A stretch of DNA of 54,037 nt from a virus. The stretch spans positions 1 through 54,037 of IMG/VR virus record IMGVR_UViG_3300013137_000026, one strand, 5' to 3'. A model generated the notes under the pieces. It did not search any database. It was not told where the DNA came from and worked only from the letters and a program-made list of their open reading frames with translations. The first letter of the stretch is position 1. Each line of letters starts with the position of its first letter. This document shows positions 23,471 through 29,755 of this stretch, piece after piece. Position numbers and translations under genes: made by a program.

Positions 23471-24133
23471 ATGAAAGATAAAGATACTAAATTGCTCAGT
23501 GAGGCATATTCAAAAATTTTCGAACGGGCTAATCAAACTAGATCTGAAAATACACCCACAAAGAAAATTCAACAACTAAAAGAATCAGAAATTGCTGGAG
23601 TTGCTACATTTTTTCAACAAAGACATAATCCAGAAAATGGTTTGTCTAAAATGCCGTTTTTAGATGCTATTCAAGCATATATAGTAGAACGAGGACTTTC
23701 TGGTAAAGATGAAACGAAATTTCTTCGCAATATAGTACGATTGACGAAATTATCACCAGAAATTAAATCAATCCTTAAAGACAGAATAAATTCAAATTTA
23801 ACACAACAACTTGAAAGTCATCAATCCACACAAAGTGATATTATTGATGAAGAAGTAACTTTATTGCAAGAAGATTTAGGTCGCATATTGGGTAATTTAT
23901 ACGTGGATCTTTTTAGATATTTTAAATGTAAACAAGGTGCTCAAACAGCCGGACCATGTCCTCAATCAAGGGATTTAGTTGCTAAATTAATTGGTTGGGC
24001 ACAAGTAAATAAACAGCATGAAGTAGCTCAAAAAATTAGTAATGTAATTAATGTCGGTAGAATTCAAAAAGCTTCAGAGGATGACATTATTACAACAATT
24101 TGGAATAAACTAAGACAATATTCTTCGCAGTAA
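23471..24133 (+). CDS. Late protein with the putative capsid-targeting tag
   Basis: At 220 residues this is among the largest tagged proteins. It starts MKDKDTKLLSEAYSKI, with LSE|A and then IFE|R. A tag-like echo, EEVTLLQEDLGRI, occurs near residue 127-139, again with LQE, and could be an internal cleavage site separating two halves of about 120 and 85 residues. The segments between are helical. It lies four bases after the previous tagged gene and ends one base from a convergent gene on the other strand. Confidence 0.6.
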   Translation: MKDKDTKLLSEAYSKIFERANQTRSENTPTKKIQQLKESEIAGVATFFQQRHNPENGLSKMPFLDAIQAYIVERGLSGKDETKFLRNIVRLTKLSPEIKSILKDRINSNLTQQLESHQSTQSDIIDEEVTLLQEDLGRILGNLYVDLFRYFKCKQGAQTAGPCPQSRDLVAKLIGWAQVNKQHEVAQKISNVINVGRIQKASEDDIITTIWNKLRQYSSQ

Positions 24134-24134
24134 A

Positions 24135-24551
24135 TTACCGTTTTGCATGCCAGTTAAAGATCTTAGGTGACAATCGTTCACATTGAGATTCTATACCTTC
24201 AGTACTGTTAATAAGGATACTACTGGTATGGCTTAGGTTATGAATACCAACCCAAAGTTTAGGTTGCACTTTGATTATTTTCCCATCTAGCCCGGATATA
24301 AAATATTGGTTGAACTTATAGTTGTTATTACCTTGGTCAGTGGCTATAACCAGTCTTAAATCACCATAAAGGCATGAGAAATAGTTGATGCAATCAGAAC
24401 TACAGAATCCTTCAATAGCACCAACCCAAAAACTTTTTACATTAAAGGTATTAGCTTTGTTGCATGAAAAGAAATTCGGTATATTTTTACCAATATCATC
24501 AGTATAACATTTTTCATAAATTACCTGTACGTCATCATTTGGGTTTTTCAT
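24135..24551 (-). CDS. Cupin protein resembling dTDP-sugar epimerase (RmlC-like)
   Basis: A 138-residue protein read from the ATG at 24551; the frame is open further upstream, but this start overlaps the end of the preceding gene in the usual way. The sequence follows the RmlC-type cupin: YGDLRLVIATD, a strand FNQYFISGLDGKIIKVQPKLWVGIHNLS where the His is in the place of the sheet-end loop, then SSILINSTEG and a final acidic/aromatic end, SPKIFNW. Some epimerase catalytic residues cannot be placed, so it may be a non-catalytic cupin. Phage genes of this kind can alter surface sugars. It is paired with the small terminase. Confidence 0.45.
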   Translation of the reverse strand: MKNPNDDVQVIYEKCYTDDIGKNIPNFFSCNKANTFNVKSFWVGAIEGFCSSDCINYFSCLYGDLRLVIATDQGNNNYKFNQYFISGLDGKIIKVQPKLWVGIHNLSHTSSILINSTEGIESQCERLSPKIFNWHAKR

Positions 24552-25026
24552 TTTCGGTTTCTTTAGACTTTGGTTCAAAAGCCGCCGTCGCGTCAATAAC
24601 TTCTTTACCTTTTTCAAGGAAGTGTTTGATTATTTCTTCTCTAGTTGCTACGAGAATATTAGTATTACCTTGTCTTTGTGGTAATTGCTTTTTAGCAGCA
24701 ATAACATATTCCTGCAGTTCTCGATTAGCTTTGATCTTTTTATTATTAATTTCGATTTTTGTTAAAGTATCTAATGCTCCGACCACCGCTTTAAACATTT
24801 CTGAATAGGCAGTAATTTCTTCAGCTTGTCCGCTGGTAAGCATTGCTTGTTTTAGAGCTTCTACAGAATCAACACCACCATCGATTAATACTTTAGTCTG
24901 ACTCAGAATATAGTCATTAACAGTTTCGTTGTTTATATTTGGTTCAGCAGATACTTGTGGTGCCAAGGTGGAATTTCCGTTTTTGAGTTGATCCAACAAC
25001 ACATCCAAATCTGGTTCTTCGTTCAT
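24535..25026 (-). CDS. 16: Small terminase subunit, gp16-like
   Basis: Probable DNA-recognition subunit of the packaging motor. The 163-residue protein has an acidic, flexible N-terminus, a central long coiled coil (about residues 70-115: EMFKAVVGALDTLTKIEINNKK...), and a C-terminal segment NTNILVATREEIIKHF that parallels the NIQNATVFMGSPTELMD region of T4 gp16. Length agrees with gp16 (164 aa). The large subunit is not in the window. It is on the minus strand, opposite to all other head genes here, with its own late promoter at 25039-25049. Confidence 0.65.
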   Translation of the reverse strand: MNEEPDLDVLLDQLKNGNSTLAPQVSAEPNINNETVNDYILSQTKVLIDGGVDSVEALKQAMLTSGQAEEITAYSEMFKAVVGALDTLTKIEINNKKIKANRELQEYVIAAKKQLPQRQGNTNILVATREEIIKHFLEKGKEVIDATAAFEPKSKETENEKPK

Positions 25027-25038
25027 AATAACTCTTTT

Positions 25039-25049
25039 AAATATTTACT
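25039..25049 (-). promoter_or_regulatory. T4-like late promoter (minus strand)
   Basis: Reads AGTAAATATTT on the minus strand, followed by AAAAGAG and the small terminase start at 25026. Confidence 0.6.
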
Positions 25050-25124
25050 TATTTGGTGTAATATCAACAAAAAATCTTGTCTTTTCTCAAATCTATCATA
25101 TATTATTAATCATTGGAGGTTGAT

Positions 25125-25358
25125 ATGAAGTTTGATAACGAACGAACGAAAGAATATTGTGAATTTGAGATGACTTTTACCAACGAAGAAGCACGAAGAC
25201 TTCGTGAATATGGATTGGCTCAAATAATGAATGATGATAATGAGTTGATTAATTACGCGGTTAATCATATACTTAAGGAAATGATTAATGGTTCTAAGAA
25301 AACCGGAAAAATACTTAAGTTAATTAAGAAGGAACAAAAAACACAAAAATGCAAATAA
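25125..25358 (+). CDS. Hypothetical small protein
   Basis: A 77-residue, charged, mostly helical protein (FEMTFTNEEARRLREYG, then a Lys-rich end). GGAGG at 25115-25119 fixes the ATG at 25125 over an upstream TTG. No family is recognised. It begins a plus-strand operon of DNA metabolism genes, so an early or middle role is more likely than a virion role; no late promoter word precedes it. Confidence 0.6.
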   Translation: MKFDNERTKEYCEFEMTFTNEEARRLREYGLAQIMNDDNELINYAVNHILKEMINGSKKTGKILKLIKKEQKTQKCK

Positions 25359-25525
25359 AAGTTATAGTAGATGGATACGGCGAATTTCAGATTGAAAACG
25401 ACAAAATTGGTGAACTAATTAACTGGTTGTCAAAGAATGAAGCTATTAAGGTTAAATCCCAGCCAGTTCGTGAAGTTGTCGATAATAACTTTACAGGTCG
25501 AACATTAATTACCGAACAAAAATGA
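25349..25525 (+). CDS. Hypothetical 58-residue protein
   Basis: Overlaps the end of the preceding gene by ten bases and shares ATGA with the dUTPase start. It begins MQIKVIVDGYGEFQIEN and looks like a two-strand, one-helix mini-domain. AAGAAGGAA upstream, within the preceding gene, can act as ribosome-binding site. No family is recognised. The tight overlaps on both sides support it as a real gene. Confidence 0.55.
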   Translation: MQIKVIVDGYGEFQIENDKIGELINWLSKNEAIKVKSQPVREVVDNNFTGRTLITEQK

Positions 25526-26004
25526 TTAAGTTTCTAAAAACACATCCTGACGCGGTATTACCAAAAAAAGCACATGATACTGATACCGGATATGATCTCA
25601 CTGCAGTAGAGGATATGCTTATACCTAGTAACGGTTTTAATGTTGTTCCTGTTGGTATTACGGTTGCTTTTATTTCACCAGGAATTTGGTTTAGAATAGA
25701 AGCTAGATCTGGTCTCGGTTTCAAACATAGTATTTTTCCCCATTTTGGTGTGATCGATAATTCTTATAGAGGCGATCTTGGCGTCAAACTATATAATTTC
25801 GGCGGCCATGATTATTGGGTTAAAAAGGGAGATAGAATAGCACAGATTGTAATTTATCCTTTATTAGATCATCCTGTGACCTGGACAACCAAGATTCGAG
25901 AAACCGATCGAGGGGAGAATGGATTTGGTAGTACAGATAAATCTATTATTCCACCCATACAGGGAACAAAAAGAGCTGGAATAGAAACCTATCGCAAACG
26001 TTAA
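25522..26004 (+). CDS. dut: dUTP diphosphatase
   Basis: Hydrolyses dUTP to dUMP and pyrophosphate, keeping uracil out of phage DNA and supplying dTMP synthesis. All five trimeric dUTPase motifs are present: AHDTDTGYDL (17-26), ARSGLGFK (about 60-67), GVIDNSYRGDLGV (about 75-87) with the catalytic Asp, GDRIAQIVI (about 107-115), and the P-loop-like RGENGFGSTDKS (about 131-142), where the usual GSTG reads GSTD. It is 160 aa, normal for the family plus a short tail. Confidence 0.92.
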   Translation: MIKFLKTHPDAVLPKKAHDTDTGYDLTAVEDMLIPSNGFNVVPVGITVAFISPGIWFRIEARSGLGFKHSIFPHFGVIDNSYRGDLGVKLYNFGGHDYWVKKGDRIAQIVIYPLLDHPVTWTTKIRETDRGENGFGSTDKSIIPPIQGTKRAGIETYRKR

Positions 26005-26146
26005 CAGAGTAAATACTGATAGTCGAGCATATTCATTATACTTCAGTAACAAAGAAAAACGCTACAATTTAACGGTATATTGGATAATATATCAAACATA
26101 TTTATGAAAAGAAAATATGATAAGTTTTTAAAAATAAAGAAATATT

Positions 26147-27112
26147 ATGAGTGATATATTTAATAATTTATGGGTTGAAAAGTATCGTCCAATTAAATTA
26201 GAAGATATGGTTTTATCTGATTCTGTCAGAGAGTACTTTGTTGATGCTAAACGCAAGCAAGAAATTCCCAATTTAATGTTTAGTGGTCAACCAGGTTCTG
26301 GAAAAAGTACACTTGCAAAGATTATCGTTAAAGATATTTTAGATTGTCAATATCTGTATATTAATGCTTCAGAAGAATCTGGTGTTGATACCATTAGATC
26401 TAAAGTAATTACTTTTGCACAAACCAAGTCTATCGATGGAAAGCTAAAAGTAGTAGTTTTAGATGAAGCCGATGGCGTCTCCAGTGTTACTGGAGGCTCT
26501 GGTCGTACTAGTGCGCAACAAGCCTTACGAAATGTAATGGAAGAATATACCAGTAATGTCAGGTTTATTCTTACTTGTAATTATCCCTATAAGATTATTC
26601 CAGCTTTACATTCAAGATGTCAAGAGTTTGATTTAATCCCACCATTTGACGCGTGTGTTCAACGATGTGTTAATATTCTAAAAACAGAAAATGTTAAAGT
26701 TGATGAAACCAATAAGAAGTTGTTGTTTGATTTAATCAAGGCTAAATACCCAGATCTAAGAAAGACAATTAATACCATTCAAAAGAATGTTATTAATGGA
26801 GAACTTAAGATTACTAATGTAGGATGTAACTTAGAGTTTGCCGAAGAGGTATTTAATTCGATTCAAATCAAAAAGAATATTAATGACATTCGGGAACACA
26901 CAATCCAAAATGAAGTACAATTTAGTAACGATTATCATCAATTATTAAAGGATTTGTTTGAAGTCGTCTATAAAAAGCCCATTGACTTCAATAAGAAGAG
27001 ATTAATTCTGTTATGTATTTCAAATGCAATGTATACACATCAGTTAGTTATGGACGCAGAGATTAACTATTTTGCTTGTATACTACAAATAACTGAGTTA
27101 ATGGAAAAATGA
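26147..27112 (+). CDS. 44: Clamp-loader ATPase subunit, gp44-like
   Basis: AAA+ ATPase that opens and loads the sliding clamp on DNA. Walker A GQPGSGKST is at residues 47-55, the Walker B box DEAD at 106-109, and the sensor/arginine-finger motif SRC at 156-158. VEKYRP at the N-terminus is the signature start of clamp loaders and RFC subunits. The length, 321 aa, equals T4 gp44 (319 aa). Its partner gp62-like gene is far away at 2333, whereas in T4 the two are adjacent. Confidence 0.9.
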   Translation: MSDIFNNLWVEKYRPIKLEDMVLSDSVREYFVDAKRKQEIPNLMFSGQPGSGKSTLAKIIVKDILDCQYLYINASEESGVDTIRSKVITFAQTKSIDGKLKVVVLDEADGVSSVTGGSGRTSAQQALRNVMEEYTSNVRFILTCNYPYKIIPALHSRCQEFDLIPPFDACVQRCVNILKTENVKVDETNKKLLFDLIKAKYPDLRKTINTIQKNVINGELKITNVGCNLEFAEEVFNSIQIKKNINDIREHTIQNEVQFSNDYHQLLKDLFEVVYKKPIDFNKKRLILLCISNAMYTHQLVMDAEINYFACILQITELMEK

Positions 27113-27741
27113 AGCTAATCATTCAATGTGCTGGTAGAAAAAATCCAATTGCTGGTTCATTTGCAAACGTGCATTTTGTAGCTCATCCAGAATTTATCAA
27201 TAAGCCGGGATACTATAATCCTGATGATTGTATTCCTAATTCTCAGGTTACTTGGCGAGAATATGTAGATCAATATAATCATCGACAAGGTATATTTGCT
27301 GTTGGTATTGATAATAATCCATATAAGTTTCTACCGGCTGCATTGTTATACAAGCCACAAGTATATCAACATGCAATAAATTGGTTTGGTATTGGTAATA
27401 TTCTAATACTTTCAGCGGGATGGGGACTGGTTAAAGGCGAGTTCTATTTACCACCTTATGACATAACTTTTTCTAGTACAGCTGATAAAGCTAATAGACG
27501 AAAACATCACGAGATTTATAAAGATTTTAATCACTCATATGTTCTGGCTGGCGAAGAAACTCATGTATTTTGCGGAAAAGAATATTTACCGTTGTTGTAT
27601 AAGCTTACAGAAGACATCAAAGATAAGAACATTGTAATACACCATGCTACCGATATAGAAAAACATCCCGGATATTCATATATTAAATATCCAAGATGTT
27701 TTACAAATTGGCAATATCAAGCTTTAAAAGACTTTATCTAG
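27109..27741 (+). CDS. YaaA/DUF6884-like protein
   Basis: A 210-residue protein whose N-terminus IIQCAGRKN and central ILSAGWGLVKGEFYLPPYDITFS match the pattern of YaaA/DUF6884-type proteins (CxxRK start; LSAxxGL...PYD.TF). YaaA in bacteria binds DNA and limits oxidative damage; related domains occur in phages and near DNA-modification genes. The exact role is unknown. It overlaps the clamp-loader gene by four bases, so it is translated with it. Its stop codon interlocks with that of the converging gene (shared CTAG). Confidence 0.55.
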   Translation: MKLIIQCAGRKNPIAGSFANVHFVAHPEFINKPGYYNPDDCIPNSQVTWREYVDQYNHRQGIFAVGIDNNPYKFLPAALLYKPQVYQHAINWFGIGNILILSAGWGLVKGEFYLPPYDITFSSTADKANRRKHHEIYKDFNHSYVLAGEETHVFCGKEYLPLLYKLTEDIKDKNIVIHHATDIEKHPGYSYIKYPRCFTNWQYQALKDFI

Positions 27742-28637
27742 AATCTAGCACTCTCATCCCGAATTTTAAGAGCTATTTCTGGGGAGATTATTTCCATTTC
27801 TACCATTGCGGTAACAAGATCATTCCAATGACCAGCTTCAGGCCATACTGCTTCAACTATGTCAAACAGATGTTCTTGAATGTTATAATACTCGTCTTTC
27901 GATAATACTTTGTGAAATTTATCTAAATGATCTTTGATCATATCATCACAAAATTGAGAAATTTGATTGCGGCGCAAATCACCAGATTCTATATTTTCAC
28001 TAATCAGCTTTTCAGTTGATTTTGGTTGTTCCTTTTTAGGTGTTGGTTGCTTACATATCCCACGATACAGAGTCTCTAAAGCTAACTCATCATTTTCTTT
28101 ACTTTCGCGTTTAATTGGTTTATCAATCTGATCTCTTCCATCAGATACAGGCGAAGTAGTTGATATTTTAACATTCTTTTTTGGGTTTGTACGCCATTCA
28201 TCATTGGTAACAGCTTCCGCACCTTTAGTTTCTTCAGATTTTCTCTTAAGACTATCTGGCACTGGAGCCATATTAATTCCTGTATCATTAAGTTCAAGGA
28301 TTTCCATTGGTACTGTTATTGGGTTGCGCCATAATCCTGGTGCGTATTCTGTAACTATATCTATGTGAAAATCTGCAGCTGCATCAGTACCATAACCTGA
28401 ATAGTTTTGAGAGGTATTTGGTCTAATACTTTTAATAGCACTAACACGCAAATTCAAATCGGTTTCTATTGCATTTTTAAGTTGGGCTTTATAAGTTTCT
28501 GTCATTCCTTTAATTCGTGGATTATTTAAAGCATCTTTACGAATTTTAACGACGTCTCCAGGCATTAAACCACCACTTTGGAATCTGGTTACAACATCCT
28601 CATACAGAACGGAAAATTTGTTTTGAAATTTCTTCAT
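27738..28637 (-). CDS. Conserved T4-like phage protein of unknown function
   Basis: A 299-residue protein of a kind I have seen in other large T4-like phages, without a known role. Residues 1-120 are conserved-looking: FSVLYEDVVTRFQSGGLMPG, VKIRKDAL, then a beta-rich segment ending VPMEILELNDTGINMAPVPDSL. Residues 130-215 are polar and probably disordered; the C-terminus is a helical domain. The start MKKFQNKFSVLYED contains LYE|D near residue 13, so it could carry a different capsid tag. It has its own late promoter and AAGAGG, which supports a virion role. Confidence 0.55.
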   Translation of the reverse strand: MKKFQNKFSVLYEDVVTRFQSGGLMPGDVVKIRKDALNNPRIKGMTETYKAQLKNAIETDLNLRVSAIKSIRPNTSQNYSGYGTDAAADFHIDIVTEYAPGLWRNPITVPMEILELNDTGINMAPVPDSLKRKSEETKGAEAVTNDEWRTNPKKNVKISTTSPVSDGRDQIDKPIKRESKENDELALETLYRGICKQPTPKKEQPKSTEKLISENIESGDLRRNQISQFCDDMIKDHLDKFHKVLSKDEYYNIQEHLFDIVEAVWPEAGHWNDLVTAMVEMEIISPEIALKIRDESARF

Positions 28638-28848
28638 AATTCATACCTCTTAAATATTTATCGAATTCTTCGAAATTATTGTTTACAATTCTGATATACT
28701 TAAACCCATTGGTTCTGCATGTTTGTTCTTTAAGTAATAGGTTCTTGTCAAGCAACATAGTATAATACGACTTAACTTCTACAATTAAGTTTAGTTTTGG
28801 TATGTAAAAGTCGGTAAAAGATTTACTACAAATCGAACAAACATTCAT
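28600..28848 (-). pseudogene. PD-(D/E)XK (VSR-like) nuclease relic
   Basis: An 82-residue frame starting MNVCSICSKSFTDF, with a short zinc-knuckle, then YIPKLNLIVEVKSYYT (the E-x-K catalytic pair), LLLKEQTCRTNGFKYI and NNNFEEFDKYL. It corresponds to the end of a homing nuclease and is very similar to the relic at 13698-13874. It is too short to include the recognition domains. Its last codons run over the late promoter and the first 38 bases of the next minus-strand gene, so the original C-terminus is probably lost. It may be expressed as a small protein, but activity is unlikely. Confidence 0.5.
28652..28662 (-). promoter_or_regulatory. T4-like late promoter (minus strand)
   Basis: Reads GATAAATATTT on the minus strand, followed by AAGAGG and the ATG at 28637. 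It overlaps codons FDKYL of the nuclease relic. Confidence 0.6.
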
Positions 28849-28900
28849 TGGTATCCTCTTAAATATCTTAAAGGGGACAGTTGCTAGGTATCCAGCAATT

Positions 28901-28926
28901 TTACCAATAATTCCTGTTATTGGTAA
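28901..28926. terminator. Hairpin in the divergent region, possible two-way terminator
   Basis: TTACCAATAA pairs perfectly with TTATTGGTAA around a six-base loop. TTTT follows a few bases later on the plus strand (28932-28935), and AAAA is read on the other side only weakly. It lies between two opposing late promoters and could insulate them. Confidence 0.4.
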
Positions 28927-28935
28927 TTACCTTTT

Positions 28936-28946
28936 AAATATTTATT
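28936..28946 (-). promoter_or_regulatory. T4-like late promoter (minus strand)
   Basis: Reads AATAAATATTT on the minus strand, facing the nuclease relic at 28848. The hairpin at 28901-28926 lies just downstream in its leader. Confidence 0.45.
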
Positions 28947-28964
28947 TAATTACTGATACTTACT

Positions 28965-28975
28965 AGTAAATATTT
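28965..28975 (+). promoter_or_regulatory. T4-like late promoter
   Basis: AGTAAATATTT, followed by TGAGG and the gp25-like start at 28987. It begins the long baseplate operon. Confidence 0.6.
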
Positions 28976-28986
28976 ATGAGGATAAT

Positions 28987-29541
28987 ATGGGATCTATTAT
29001 ATTGCGAAATCTTAAAAGTACTACAAAAGTAAATAAGGCAACTTACATCGATCTACATTTGGATCTAGTGGAAGATGTTGTTCTTTCTAAAGGTATTGGT
29101 ACAAGTTTTCCTAGAGGAAGAGACATTCAGGTAAGTTATGATGAAGAAGCTATTAAGAATTCGCTTACCAATATATTTAATACTATTCCTGGCGAAAGAT
29201 TTTTAATTCCAGAATTTGGAGCAAATTTACGACAATATCTATTTAGACCTGTAACAGAATCAACAGCAAATCAAATCGGCAGAGTTGTATTAGATGCTGT
29301 TGAGCGTTGGGAACCAAGAGTAACCGTGGAGAATGTTAATGTCGTGGGAAAACCATTCGGTTCAACCTCTACTAAAGATACAGGAAGATATACAAATTTA
29401 GTAAGATCAACAATACCTAATACCGAAGATGAATATGATGTAACAATCATTATTAGTATTCCTGCATTGCGAAAACGAACAAAGCTGGAAGGTATTTTAA
29501 CTGAAGCTGGATTTGCAGAAATCCGCATAATGAGTATTTAA
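28987..29541 (+). CDS. 25: Baseplate wedge protein, gp25-like
   Basis: Wedge component that links the baseplate to the first sheath disc. The gp25/lysozyme-like fold is recognised from DIQVSYDEEAIKNSL, then NTIPGERFLIPEFGANLRQYLFRPV (about residues 59-83), and the conserved EPR of WEPRVTV (about 108-110). At 184 aa it is longer than T4 gp25 (132 aa), with an extra N-terminal strand and a loop near residues 125-140. It heads the baseplate operon, next to gp6 as in many contractile-tail systems. Confidence 0.88.
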   Translation: MGSIILRNLKSTTKVNKATYIDLHLDLVEDVVLSKGIGTSFPRGRDIQVSYDEEAIKNSLTNIFNTIPGERFLIPEFGANLRQYLFRPVTESTANQIGRVVLDAVERWEPRVTVENVNVVGKPFGSTSTKDTGRYTNLVRSTIPNTEDEYDVTIIISIPALRKRTKLEGILTEAGFAEIRIMSI

Positions 29542-29552
29542 GGAGATTAAAA

Positions 29553-29744
29553 ATGGATTTAAAATGCAAAATTTGCGGGTTTGAACCACAATTTTTAGAT
29601 CACACATTTCAAAACAAATTACTAAACGAGGCAGAAATTGATTATTCATCAAAACCTGTTAAATATATGTGTAATGAAGTAGAACATTATTATCATACTG
29701 AGCAATTAGATTCAAATGTTTTATTAAAAGAACAAGCATATTGA
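29553..29744 (+). CDS. Small zinc-finger-like protein
   Basis: A 63-residue protein with an N-terminal CKIC pair (C5, C8), a later Cys at about 41 and a His-rich segment (EVEHYYH), which could together bind zinc. AAGGAG precedes the start. It sits between gp25 and gp6. Its last residues, VLLKEQAY, resemble the LLKEQAC motif of the two nuclease relics here, so it may be a decayed nuclease; this is weak. Otherwise unassigned. Confidence 0.5.
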   Translation: MDLKCKICGFEPQFLDHTFQNKLLNEAEIDYSSKPVKYMCNEVEHYYHTEQLDSNVLLKEQAY

Positions 29745-29755
29745 GGAGTATTTAA

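Noticed and set aside
24464-24808. Plus-strand frame of 114 residues opposite the small terminase gene
   Set aside because: Lies antisense to two good minus-strand genes that have ribosome-binding sites and family matches; the product has no recognisable pattern.
26004-26146. Tiny frame MKRKYDKFLKIKKYYE at 26104 before the clamp-loader gene
   Set aside because: Only 16 residues, no clear ribosome-binding site; probably AT-rich leader sequence. No late promoter or terminator is evident in this gap.
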